From: Dryas octopetala
Taxonomy: Eukaryota > Streptophyta > Magnoliopsida > Rosales > Rosaceae
Assembly (NCBI GenBank): GCA_963921425.1
Contig: OY992835.1
Location: 2,232,001-2,296,000, forward strand
Length of the DNA stretch: 64,000 bases
Reading direction: 5' to 3'
Shown piece after piece: positions 34,676-45,815 of the stretch (position 1 is the stretch's first letter; the number at the start of each line of letters is the position of its first letter). A program made the position numbers and the translations under genes. A model generated the notes under the pieces. The model made no database searches. It saw nothing but the letters and a program-made list of their open reading frames with translations, and was not told the DNA's origin.

Positions 34676-36280
34676 TGTCATACCTCAAAATTAGGTCTGT
34701 TACTTTGGGCATGCGGCAGTGCCACATTGGCTATCAACCTTGAAATAGACTCACTAAACCCTAATGAGAATACTCCAAAGTTAATAGTCAATGTAAGGCA
34801 AATATAATAATGCACTTCAGCAGTAATGGAAGCTACATCAATGTGATGAGCTTTTTAGGTTTAGTAGTTGAAATAAATGAAAGAAATGAATAGTAAACCC
34901 TTGCCTTGAAATATACCAAGCAAAGCAAATTTTATAAGTAAGAAATGTAAATCGAATTCTTTTGAGGTGCCAAAGACCAAACAGTTGAAACTAAAAGCAA
35001 AGAAGTCAAATGATGAGCCCAACTAATCCTTAGTACTTTGTTCAACATATTTCTCAACTAAAAAGATGAAATAAAAAGGGTTGTCACACACTTATCTATA
35101 GAGGGATCCTCCTCCTCACTAGAGTTCTCTGATGTTGGGGGTGCTGGGATGTCAATGCTAGGAGTCCTATTCCACCAACTTCCTTGCTCCTCAGAATCCG
35201 AAAGCTCCACCATGCTAACCATTGTCCTAAGAGTATCCTGCACTTACAAACTGTGTAGGGGTGAGTATCACCAAAAACAGCTGATCCCTTGCTCAATCAA
35301 TCCAAAACAATGCGTGCATTTCAAACTATTTTGAATATCAACATAAGCTTTAATGAAAACATAATTATTTGCCATACTGGCCTAAGCATTCTTAAGACAA
35401 GTAGGTAACAATCAAGCAGGTTGATCAAGCCATTTCCCTTTATCAGGTACTTACACATTCAATCATTAAGTTAAATGAGATTCCAACTCAGTCATTAATT
35501 ACATGTCTGACTTAGATTTGAAGTTATATATCTCAACTTATAATGACATTGTTTCACATACATATATTGATATTCCTCATAATTATACATGGAGTAGTTA
35601 ATGAAATGCAAATGCATGTTAACAATCAATATATATATATGTAATAATAATGCAGTACGTACCTTTCCTCCATGACAAAGCTCACCTGTCAAGATTTAAA
35701 AACAGTGGACTTATCCCTAATTTGTAATTTCATTATCTCTATCTCAATATACTCACAAGTAGGCCTTAGATAGTGAGATGTCCTTTAATGGAAGCAGATA
35801 AGACTATCTCTTCCCCTCTAGCATATTCTTAAACCACATAACCCTCTAGAGTACCTTGTATGCATACTTTTAGGAATTTGCACCCAAGGATAAAGAATTA
35901 TTTATTCTTTCATCTCTAATTAGAAAGTCCAAACACTTAAAACACATCAGAATTTACATTTTTAATTCAAATCACTATGAATGTTAATGTAATGCACATG
36001 CAGACTCCTTGAAAGGGAAATCTGTTCTCAATGAACCATTTATGTATCATGCACATAAAATCATGAAATGACAGTTCCATATATGAATGTTTAAGTTCAC
36101 TACACAAGTCACATTTGTATTTGCTAAGTAAGCTAGTGGATGCAGTCAAGCACATAATAAGCATTAACAAAATAAGGGGCTTGCATTACTCAAATTCTCA
36201 ATTTGAAGCAATTTTAGGTTAGCAGTTAATTTTCCTTATCAGTTTAATTCCTAGTCTTTGATCCAACTAAAATTCATTCA
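34676..36280 (-). other. Possible inverted LTR start and unassigned sequence
   Basis: TGTCATACCTCAAAATTAGG at 34676 is followed by GGGCATGCGGCAGTGCCAC. That resembles the edge of the inverted LTR at 17154 (GCATGCGGCATAGGCAC), so this may be the edge of a related LTR on the minus strand. A minus-strand segment at 35243-35090 reads VELSDSEEQGSWWNRT with an acidic Ser-rich tail; I do not recognise it. Its far end is not visible. Confidence 0.35.
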
Positions 36281-36900
36281 TGTTCGTATGACTAATCATC
36301 TCGGCATAACGACAAGTCACACAAGGCCTAACACCATGCTGTTTGGGCCTAGACCCAAAAGACTAAGCCCTTCCTGGGCTCCTAGCCCATGATCTACTAG
36401 GCTCCGGCCCCCTGGGCCCCGGCCTCTTAGGCTCCGGCCTCCCAAGCTCAAGCCTCCCGGGCCCCCGACCCGTGTCAACTCACTCGGATCCTCGAGACCG
36501 GTGCCACGTGGCGCTCCTACAGTGCAAGTCACCACAAAGGACACGTGTCGTCACCGATTGGTTGACACTCTTCCAAAGGTACTATAAAAGAGGTACCTTC
36601 TTGTCACAAAAGGACAACTGAAATCATTATTATACTATTCACTCACTCTGCTCTCAGATCTCTCTTAACACTGACTTGAGCGTCGGAGGAGCTTTGGCCG
36701 GCACCACACCGGTGCCCTTCCCGCTCACTTTTGTGTACTTGCGCAGGGTGCTTTGGATATCATTCTCTCTCATTCCTCACCAGTCGGACCCAGCTACCCG
36801 TTCCTGCCCCACTTCAATGTGTCATCCACTCAGTGGTGGGTCAACGGGCCAACGTGGTTCGACTCGACGTTGACTGCTTTACCATTTTTAAGCATCAACA
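36281..36900 (+). repeat. 5' LTR (620 bp)
   Basis: TGTTCGTATGACTAATCATC to TTAAGCATCAACA. It contains CACGTGGC and ACACGTGTCG G-box-like motifs (about 36506 and 36541) and a TATA box at 36583-36590. It differs from the 3' LTR by a ~17-bp length change in a GGCTCCGGCC-rich repeat and a few substitutions. Confidence 0.93.
36583..36590 (+). promoter_or_regulatory. LTR TATA box
   Basis: TATAAAAG within CTATAAAAGAGG, conserved in both LTRs (second copy 38724-38731). ACACGTGTCG lies ~40 bp upstream. This is the expected pol II start region of the retrotransposon transcript. Confidence 0.7.
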
Positions 36901-36901
36901 G

Positions 36902-36920
36902 TTTGGCGCCGTCTGTGGGA
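36902..36920 (+). other. Retrotransposon primer-binding site
   Basis: TTTGGCGCCGTCTGTGGG directly follows the 5' LTR. TGGCGCC-starting sites at this position prime reverse transcription in several plant gypsy-type and derived non-autonomous families. The specific tRNA was not verified. Confidence 0.8.
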
Positions 36921-36974
36921 AAGTTACAACTTTTCCCCATTGAATTCTCTACCCTCAGTTGAGGTGCAAAAACC

Positions 36975-37624
36975 TTCCGAGCTTCCGAGCTCCCGAGCTT
37001 CTGAGCTTCCTAGCTTCCGAGCTTCCGAGCTCCCGAGCTTCCGAGCTTCCTAGCTTCCGAGATTCCGAGCTTCCGAGCTTCCGAGCTTCCGAGCTCCCGA
37101 GCTTCCGAGCTTCCGAGCTCCCGAGCTTCCGAGCTTCCTAGCTTCCGAGCTTCCGAGCTTCCGAGCTTCCGAGCTTCCGAGCTTCCGAGCTTCCTAGTTT
37201 CCGAGCTTCCGAGCTCCCGAGCTTCCGAGCTTCCTAGCTTCCGAGCTTCCGAGCTTCCGAGCTTCCGAGCTTCCGAGCTTCCGAGCTCCCGAGCTTTCGA
37301 GCTTCCGAGCTCCCGAGCTTCCGAGATTCCTAGCTTCCGAGCTTCCGAGCTTCCGAGCTTCCGAGCTTCCGAGCTTCCGAGCTTCCGAGTTTCCGAGCTT
37401 CCTAGCTTCCGAGCTTCCGAGCTCCCGAGCTTCCGAGCTTCCTAGCTTCCGAGCTTCCGAGCTTCCGAGCTTCCTAGCTTCCGAGCTTCCGAGCTCCCGA
37501 GCTTCCGAGCTTCCTAGCTTCCTAGCTTCCGAGCTTCCCAGCTCCCGAGCTTCATAGCTTCCGAGCTTTCGAGCTTCCGAGCTTCCAAGCTTCCTAGCTT
37601 CCGAGCTTCCGAGCTCCCTCCGAG
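36975..37624. repeat. 8-bp satellite (TTCCGAGC)n, about 80 units
   Basis: Nearly uninterrupted 8-bp units, mainly TTCCGAGC with TCCCGAGC and TTCCTAGC variants, inside the retrotransposon interior. Because 8 is not a multiple of 3, each strand reads as an 8-residue peptide repeat (plus ELPSFRAS, minus ARKLGSSE) in every frame, which creates spurious long open frames. Confidence 0.95.
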
Positions 37625-37726
37625 TTTTCGCCCCCGTGCACCGCCAGCCCCGGCCCGAGCCCAGGCTTCCGCCCCGCGCACCCACTCAGGCTTCCTCCCG
37701 GGCCGCCGACACCAGCTCCCTCCGAG

Positions 37727-37926
37727 NNNNNNNNNNNNNNNNNNNNNNNNNNNNNNNNNNNNNNNNNNNNNNNNNNNNNNNNNNNNNNNNNNNNNNNNNN
37801 NNNNNNNNNNNNNNNNNNNNNNNNNNNNNNNNNNNNNNNNNNNNNNNNNNNNNNNNNNNNNNNNNNNNNNNNNNNNNNNNNNNNNNNNNNNNNNNNNNNN
37901 NNNNNNNNNNNNNNNNNNNNNNNNNN
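37727..37926. other. Assembly gap, 200 N
   Basis: Exactly 200 N directly after the satellite, a placeholder-sized gap. The true interior length is unknown, and more repeat units or lost coding sequence could lie here. Confidence 0.99.
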
Positions 37927-38386
37927 TAAAAAAAAAAAGAAGAAACAAAAGCAGCTCTCCTTCTTTCCAAGATAGTCACGCACAAAAGAAAAAAAAAGGG
38001 GGGGGGCAGCTCTCTCTCTCCTCCAATGGTCACCAAAAAAAAAAAGGGAGATGTGGGTGTGGAAATCTTTATATTTGGGCTCTACCATTCATGCAAGATT
38101 TTCATTTACAAAGGGCGACATCCCCCCATTAAAATCGGACGAGATTCATTGGGATTACACGAAGCGTCTACTGCTCGGAATACAGGTGATCAGAAATTAA
38201 CAAAAAAAAAAAAAAGGCACCCTTTCATATGTACCCCCCAAGCTTTCCTCCAGTACAGCTTTCCTTGCTAGGGAACTTGGGGGACTTCTAGACAGTATCT
38301 TAAGCAAGAACAACTATGTGGACACTTGTCGTTCTGCTCGGACTTCTTTGTGTGCAAAGTTCCCAACCAAGAAGTATCTTTTGCTC

Positions 38387-38404
38387 GGAAACTTGGGGGA
38401 CTTC
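38387..38404 (+). other. Polypurine-type tract before 3' LTR
   Basis: GGAAACTTGGGGGACTTC ends immediately before TGTTCG of the 3' LTR. The same phrase GGAACTTGGGGGACTTC occurs ~115 bp earlier at 38272, suggesting a local duplication of the plus-strand priming site. Confidence 0.6.
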
Positions 38405-39041
38405 TGTTCGTATGACTAATCATCTCGGCATAACGACAAGTCACACAAGGCCTAACACCATGCTGTTTGGGCCTAGACCCAAAAGACTAAGCCCTTCCTG
38501 GGCTCCTAGCCCATGATCTACTAGGCTCCGGCCTCATAGGCTCCGGCCCCCTAGGCCTCGGCCTCTTAGGCTCTGGCCTCCCCAAGCTCAAGCCTCCCGG
38601 GCCCCCGACCCGTGTCAACTCACTCGGATCCTCGAGACCAGTGCCACGTGGCGCTCCTACAGTGCAAGTCACCACAAAGGACACGTGTCGTCACCGGATT
38701 GGTTGACACTCTTCCAAAGGTACTATAAAAGAGGTACCTTCTTGTCACAAAAGGACAACTGAAATCATTATTATACTATTCACTCACTCTGCTCTCAGAT
38801 CTCTCTAAACACTGACTTGAGCGTCGGAGGAGCTTTGGCCGGCACCACACCGGTGCCCTTCCCGCTCACTTTTGTGTACTTGCGCAGGGTGCTTTGGATA
38901 TCATTCTCTCTCATTCCTCACCAGTCGGACCCAGCTACCCGTTCCTGCCCCACTTCGACGTGTCATCCACTCAGTGGTGGGTCAACGGGCCTACGTGGTT
39001 CGACTCGACGTTGACTGCTTTACCATTTTTGAGCATCAACA
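38405..39041 (+). repeat. 3' LTR (637 bp)
   Basis: Aligns end to end with the 5' LTR, with an extra GGCTCCGGCCTCATA-like unit near 38525-38545 and few point differences, implying a fairly recent insertion. Confidence 0.93.
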
Positions 39042-39437
39042 ATTCCTAAAGACATGCATTTCTAGGGTAGTAAAACTAAGCTCCTTGTTATCTTAATTTG
39101 TTTACGTAGCTAGCTGTTCCATTTATGCAGTGTGTATTTAACTCATTTTAAGATAGTTGGTCCCTTACTAGTTTCAGGTTCATGCAGTGAAGAAGGTTAT
39201 AGGTTCTACATAGTTTGTTTTAATTGTATTTCAAGTTATAACCATAGCTAGCTAGGTCATGCTTTGTTCTATTTCGAGGCAAGTTAAAGTCATCAACATG
39301 CCTTGACATGTTTCTTTAGTTAACACACAAGCATTATGTCCTAACTTTGCATTTAAAAACTTTGCAAACCAAAGCATCTTAAACAATCTAGTAAGTTCAA
39401 AACAATTGGTCCAATTAATCAAGCATTGCAAAGACTT
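39042..39437. other. Spacer, no gene
   Basis: AT-rich, continuous in character with sequence after the CACTA element at 44145. No feature recognised. Confidence 0.5.
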
Positions 39438-39808
39438 ATACACTACTATAAAAAACGTAATATACAACGGATTTTATCCGTTGTGTAAGTTGCCAAAATA
39501 CCGTCGTCTAATCGACCGACGTCTATTGGGGTACCAATAAACAATGGGTAATATCCGTTGTCTTGTAAACATTAAGACAATGGTTTTAATTTAAAACCGT
39601 TGTATATACACCCTCAGAAACAAATGATTTAGGAGATACCGTTGTTGCGTACTTATCTAGATATCGATTTTTATTTAAAGACCGATGTGTACTAATAGGC
39701 GAGACAACGGTTTCTATACCCTAATGCATGTATTTTACAACTGTTTTAAGTATAAACACGAGGTGACATAGCCATTAAGACAACGGTTTATATATAATAA
39801 CCGTTGTA

Positions 39809-40135
39809 TAAGATAACAATTTCAATTTGCTTTTGATGTATATAATGCTTTGGTACATCGGTTTCTATTGAAAACCGTTGTAGGAAGACACTTAGTACAA
39901 CGATTTTAACCATATAAACGTTGGGTAAGATAATAATTTCAATTTGATTTTGATGTATATAATGCTTTGGTACAACGGTTTCTGTTGAAAACCATTGTAA
40001 GACGACACTTAGTACAACTGGTTTTAACCATATAATCATTGTGTAAGATAATAATTTCAATTTGATTTTGATGTATATAATACTTTGGTACATTGGTTTT
40101 TACTGAAAACCAATGCAATACAGCACTTAGTTATA
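39809..40135. repeat. 117-bp subterminal tandem repeat, three units
   Basis: Units begin with TAAGATAAYAATTTCAATTTG at 39809, 39926 and 40044. Each contains two imperfect ACAACGGTTTC...GAAAACCGTTGT hairpins. They lie in the CACTA left subterminal region, presumed binding sites for the element's DNA-binding protein. Confidence 0.88.
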
Positions 40136-40904
40136 GTATACCAATACACGCTCATGCTCAGAATTAAACTAAAAAATACTTCATAAATATATGTAAGATT
40201 ACATTACATGATAGAATCCATAAGTGTGATCAGTTGTACAAAAAATACATTCAGTCAAACTAGCTTAAAAGAAGAGGCACCAAAAAAAAAAAAAAATCTA
40301 GCTTAACATAACACATTCACTTCCTTCCAACTTGACCCCCCTAAGTCACAAGCATATGCACCTATATCTGCCAACTTCTTACTGCCAACTACAATCAAAA
40401 CTCCAATGCAATGCAAAGCAATAGGCAAGTCATATGCAAGCTTTAAATAGAAGAATTGAAAACAGTATTATAATCCTTGATAATTTTGTATATTTACACA
40501 TTGATATCTTCTTGGGTATAAGTGTTGTCCTTCCTTCTCCTCATACCTTTTTAAGTAGCTGCCCCAACTCCAAAGCTCTAAGAAAATTAATAAAGTCCCT
40601 GTAAAAGAGCACAAACACACACAAAGTCACATTTAGATAAACTTCAAAGAAATTTTAAAAAGATACAAATATTCACTTATTTAGTCAAGTAAGAGAGTTT
40701 TGAAAGAAAGAAAATCTACTACCTTTTTGTATCTTGACCAAATATTGTTGGGTCTATGCATTTTTTTCGTTGTTGGGTTTCTCATTTGCAGATAAGTGAA
40801 TATTTTTATCTTTTTGAAATTTCTGCAAATGAGAAACCCAAATGCTTTCAATTAAAACTCCACAAAGTCACTTATTTAAGCTCCAAATGCTTATGCTTTC
40901 ACTC

Positions 40905-41100
40905 TTGAGGACCGGATCTCCAGTAAGATTGGTGTTTGAAACCTAGGCTTGAGGTCCGGACCTCATCCTTGAGGACAGTACCTCCAGTAAGATTGGATTT
41001 AGAAATTTAGGTTTGAGGTCCGGACCTTCAGTAAGATTGGTGTTTGAGACCTAGGCTTGAGGTCCGAACCTCTCCTTTGAGGACCGGACCTCCAGTGGCG
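40905..41100. repeat. Imperfect tandem repeat (GAGGTCCGGACCTC)
   Basis: Three to four imperfect units combining TTGAGGACCGGACCTCCAGT, AAGATTGGTGTTTGA and ACCTAGGCTTGAGGTCCG. The GAGGTCCGGACCTC core is palindromic. It lies inside CACTA 1. Confidence 0.8.
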
Positions 41101-43199
41101 AACTCAGTTTTCTAAAAACATGAAGTTGAGCAACCAAGACTAAACAAAAGGAAACAACATTTTGAACAACCAAAATACTGATTCAACTAAAACCAAATCA
41201 ATAAACAAACCCCATATCAGTAAACAAAATCAATAAACTCATATCAGTAAACAAAATCAATTAAGATCAAGCAAAATAAATAAGCACATATCAGTAAACT
41301 CATATCAATAAACCCATATAATTTACAAAAGCAATAAACAAACCTCATATCCCCAGTAAACCCAATAAACCCTATATCAGTAAAATCAATCACAAACCAG
41401 AGAATTTAACACAACCCATGAATATTGACTAAACCCAGAAAAATACCCCAAATTTTTATCAAGCCACAATAACTTCACCCAGAACCATAACAAGACTAAG
41501 AGAGACAGTGCAGGTGAGAGAGAGGAAATGAACATCCTTGGATGATATCAACAAAGATCATGTGCTTTGGAATCATCCTTGAAACATCATTTAGATTCAG
41601 TTTTAGAGATTATTAATTCATGTAAAATATAAAATAAAAGTAAATTATTACAAAATCATGATTCTGCACATTTTAAAAGTATTGAAGCCAATTGCATCAC
41701 AAGGAAAAGACTTATCTTACCCAAACCATGAAAAATAAATTATATGTGGACAACATTTTAGTGAGTTAGCAGAGAAAACTCTTTCCAATCCCCTGAACCA
41801 AAAAGAACTCTAGAATACATTTTATGTATCACAAAGGAAATAAATATTGTTGTGAAAATACTATAGTATAGACGTATACCTCTTTATCTCTGAACCTTTA
41901 AGAATCATAAAAGAATTGTAAATGCCATATCATATAAATTTGTCTCGTTCAGGAGATCGACCAACTCTAAGAGTGCTTTCTGGGTTTCTGAAAGAAATCA
42001 AGGATATATCAATTTTTATGGAAACACAGAAAATAAAAGACAAAAAAGAAGTGAAGGGAATGGAATGGAAGAACACATTATATAGCCAATTGAATAGACA
42101 TAAACAAACATAAGTTTAGAACTGAGTTGCTCAACCATTTCACTAAAAATTAGTAATAATCCCACTTCACTACAAAGTAAGTAAACACCAAGGTCATATA
42201 ATTCCGCAAGCATTATCAAGTCTAGCATAACTTATTCACCATTCATCTCACAAATATCCACTAAACCACCAAACTTTAAATGAATTTAAAAGGGGAAATA
42301 AGAGCTGGGTTCAGATTGGAATACCTCAAATGGAAAAATGGGCTAATAAGGAGACAAATTCCTCAAATGGGGTCGAATGAAAGAGTCACCAGTCAAATTA
42401 GAAAAAAAAAAAAAAAAAAACAAACAAGAACCAATTTAAAATTCTAAGGGAAAGCAAAAACAAATGAGAAAAACAGAATAATAGGCAAATGCACTCATTA
42501 ATTGAAGAAAAATAAAGGTCCACCATAAAAAATTGAAACCCACCCCAAAGCTGGTTGGAATCCACCTTCAAAACCCTTTAAATCCCAGACCCAGCCTTTA
42601 AAGGATAAAAACGACAATAGACTCCCACCCACAAAATGACTAGAACCAAAATCCACCACAAAATTGAACTCGAAACTACTCCAAGCCACAAAAACATAAT
42701 CCCAACCAAAACCCCATTTCCAGACCCAAAAACCCACCATCAAAATCTTAGCCCTAGCCACCCAAAACATAAATCAACCACTAGAAATCCACAAAACTAC
42801 CTGCGTGATGCGCGAAGATGATGAACGCGCAGATGGACGACGTCAGCGACGCTGTGAAGATTGAAGGACGAGGACGACGTCGGCGACGCTCTTTTAAGAT
42901 CGAGGAAGATGAGGGAAAATATGGGCTAAATGTAATTTTCACTATCAAAGCAAAAAACATGACTAAAAATAATACTCCAAACGAGACTCTTATACACGGA
43001 GAGAAAAAATTATAGAAAAAAAAAAAAATTAAAGGAGTTAAGATTCAAATTCAATCACAGACAAACGCACAAGGAGATTGGCATAGATGCCAACCTAGAA
43101 ATCCAGAAGTCAATATTTAAATACAGTATTTCTACACATAAAAAATCTCTGTTTCTGTTTTCTCGAAAATTAAATGCAACAAAGATTGACGAAAATAAC

Positions 43200-43640
43200 C
43201 TCTTCACCAGCCTTTTCTCTAGCTCTATCAAAGAGCTTGAGAGCCCTGATCTGAGCATGTGTCTCTCCTAACTCTCAGTCCTTATCTGTAAAACTCACAC
43301 AAAACGACAGTAAAAAATCGAGAAACGACACTCGAAATCGAACAAAACCAGCTGCAAATCTCCAAGAAACCCGCAGATTGAGCCGCATTCGCACCTCTGA
43401 CTTCATTCTCGAGCCGATTGAGCTCGACCTTGACCGGATCCGAGCCGTGCAAAAGGTTAATGAACTTGTCGTTGTCCATGCTCGGCCTCACGAATCCTCT
43501 TCTCTGCGACGAGCTCTTCCCCTCCTTGAACGATCCCAACACCATCAGCGGTGGCGGCGTCGGAGTAGCCCCCTGTGCCAGTCCATTGTTGCTGAGCTCC
43601 GTTACTGGAGTTGCACCTCCTCCATGGCCGATCTGAGTGG
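43200..43640 (-). pseudogene. Captured MAP70 (microtubule-associated protein 70) fragment
   Basis: Minus-strand exon 1 (about 43640 to 43395) reads SFKEGKSSSQRRGFVRPSMD and FINLLHGSDPVKVELNRLENEVR, the N-terminal signature of plant MAP70. A GT donor is at 43394. Exon 2 (43285 to ~43200, after TTTACAG) gives DKD, a stop, ELGETHAQIRALKLFDRARE and KAGEEV, the expected continuation. The TGA replaces the Arg of the family's DKDRELG, a C-to-T change at a CGA codon. The upstream start is not intact. MAP70 proteins bind cortical microtubules; this copy holds only the first ~100 residues and is dead. A GA-rich leader at 43740-43815 looks like part of the parent 5' UTR. Confidence 0.85.
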
Positions 43641-44144
43641 CGCACTCTCTTTCACATCCAAATGCAGCTTATGATCTGAAATGCTAAGGGCTTCAAATCG
43701 TCAATAAATAAGTGGATACACAGATTATGTGGATATGTAGATATAGAGAGAGAGAAAGAGAAGGAGAGAGAAGCTTTGGAAAAATGGTGATTTGTAGAGA
43801 GAGACAGAGAGTGGGTTAGAGGGACATATATGGGTGATGAGGAATGAGGCTAAGATCCAAAAACACTTGCGCGCGAGGAATTTTTCATTAAAGCAGGCGT
43901 GCGTTTGTCAAATACAAAGACCTGCAAAATTTTTAATTTTTGTGAAACTTGTCTAACACAACGGTATTCTCTAATACTATTATCTGTTAATTATTAGGAA
44001 AAATTATCAAACCAAATACTATGGGATAATATACCTTAATATAACGGTTTGTTAAAAACCGTTGTGTGGTAAATTAAGATAACGGACAAAATAAGAACCG
44101 TGGTCTATTGACCGATGTCTATTACGTTTTTTGTAGTAGTGATA

Positions 44145-45339
44145 ATTAATTTAGCTATGCTAGTATTTAGCAGACATGATTCTAACCAAATAAGATCATT
44201 ATGCATCTATACTAATGCATACAACACCAGAAAAATCAAACACAAGCATAAGTTCATATATAGTTATAGGTATATGAAAAACATAGGCTTCACCAAATTT
44301 TGAATTGTCATAAATACCCTTCTTTCAACAATAGAAACACATAAAAACAACATAATAAATGAGGGTACAGTTGTAAAATACAACCATTAAAATAAACTGA
44401 AAAAAAAAAGACACCCTACCACCTTAAAACATGGAGAGAGTGGTGAGAAGCTATAAAAAAATGAAAACAAAATACAAAAAGAGAAAAAACACAGTAAAAA
44501 TGTTAATTAACACGTGCGGAGTGCGTGCCAAAAGGCTAGTAAAATGTAAAAAGGTGTATCCCATGTGTAAGAGTAAAAGGTGTGTAGTGAGAAGGAAAAG
44601 GGTTTATAGGAGCACTTTTTTATTAAATACAACATTTTGTAAGGATATTGTTGTCTTTTCATCATTTCCCCTTAGCTCTGTCTCCCACGAGACTGTCTCA
44701 CGTTTGGTAGAACCACTTGACTGGATTGGACTGTTGATTTTTATTTTTTGTAATTTTTTATTTGGCACATGCATGATACATCATATATAATATCTATATA
44801 ATACATAGATGGCCTAAATTCAACAACTCATCCAAATATAGACAAATTATCCTTAATTAAATCAATTGTTCATATACAATTGTTTAATTGTGATGATCAT
44901 GGATCAAAAGTGATATGTTTCCTTTAACTAAAAAGTCCACAAAGCAAAAACATGTTCACTTATGCAGTCTTCAATTGATATGTTGTAGTTTCAAATTGAT
45001 ATTTTAAATGATGTTTTTTGTTCACATTTTTCTTACGAAAAAAAGCAATAGAATATGATGTTAATTTCTTTCTATCATTCTTGTTTATTCTTCATAAACA
45101 AGAAGTTTCACTGCTTGTCCAAGTCACAAATTTGAGTCATAAAAACCAAAAAAGAGATCGTAAACATCATTACCTCAAATTAACATCCATAATCATCAAA
45201 TATTTCCACAACCATCATCCAAGAAATATCCTAAAATTTAATCTAAGTCCATTAAACTAAGGAAAACAATGAGAAAATTATAAAAGTCATTACATTACAT
45301 TACGATCGATAGTCACCAATTAGTAAGAACATATCTCAA
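44145..45339. other. Spacer and probable outer end of Harbinger element 2
   Basis: No gene recognised. The ORF1 stop of the Harbinger element lies at 45340-45342, so part of 44800-45339 should be the 3' flank and left terminus of that element, but no TIR could be identified. Confidence 0.45.
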
Positions 45340-45770
45340 TCACGAACTCTCTGCTCTTGAATGAATTTTTGAACATATGCATTGTAACGACCCTACCCAA
45401 ATTTCACGAGAAATTTTTTAAAAAAATTTTTATTCATAATGGCCATTTAGAGGCGTAGTGAGAAATTGAATTGTGAGACCTCGTATTTTTTCAAAGATTT
45501 ATTTTAAATATTTTGAAAATAAAAAGGTTTTGGTTTAATTTCTAATTTAAGTTTTAAATTGGGTTTGACCAAAAAGGTTGACTTTTTATTTAACGAGCTC
45601 TGGACTTCGAGTTTGTGCTTGTTGGATAGGTCTCGAGCCCACGATTTCATAGACACGTAGCACGCATCGATCCAAGTTACGGTTTGAGAGATATGAGCAT
45701 TTGAAGCGAGGGGCAATTTTGTAAATTGACAAATTGGGTTTTAAAAAAATCTAAAATCAGATTTTAAATT

Positions 45771-45815
<45 letters not shown>

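Larger units (their letters stand above)
36281..39041 (+). mobile_element. Non-autonomous LTR retrotransposon (two LTRs, no gag-pol)
   Basis: Near-identical LTRs (36281-36900 and 38405-39041) enclose a primer-binding-type site (36902 on) and a purine-rich tract before the 3' LTR. The flanks are ATTCA (36276-36280) and ATTCC (39042-39046), a target duplication with one mismatch. The 1.5-kb interior has an 8-bp satellite, a gap of 200 N and ~480 bp of simple sequence, without any retroviral-type protein frame. Mobilisation would depend on proteins from another element. Confidence 0.92.
39441..44141. mobile_element. CACTA (En/Spm-type) element 1, carries a MAP70 fragment
   Basis: It starts CACTACTATAAAAAACGTAA and ends in the inverted TTACGTTTTTTGTAGTAGTG (one mismatch in 20). 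The target duplication ATA lies at 39438-39440 and 44142-44144. Both ends carry many ACAACGG/CCGTTGT motifs over several hundred bp, as CACTA subterminal repeats do. No transposase frame is present, so it is non-autonomous. The interior carries a minus-strand fragment of a microtubule-associated MAP70 gene. Its right end is homologous to the left end of CACTA element 2. Confidence 0.93.

Noticed and set aside
35058..35296. Acidic Ser-rich short protein (VELSDSEEQGSWWNRT)
   Set aside because: Only ~60 residues, two competing frames, no flanking exons and a probable LTR context; not enough to call a gene.
36959..37685. Long open frames on both strands (repeating ELPSFRAS or ARKLGSSE peptides)
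   Set aside because: They are a by-product of an 8-bp satellite, which is open in every frame if its unit lacks stops; no start context, domain or non-repeat coding part.
37514..38088. Open frames running through the N gap
   Set aside because: The unknown bases were treated as open; nothing can be inferred across 200 N.
36281..39041. Two independent solo LTRs instead of one element
   Set aside because: A primer-binding site follows the first, a purine tract precedes the second, and outer flanks match at 4 of 5 bases, so a single element is simpler.
42498..43015. Extra captured exons next to the MAP70 piece in CACTA 1
   Set aside because: Frames are W/F-rich or Arg-rich by composition and do not match MAP70 continuation; likely parental intron, leader or element sequence.
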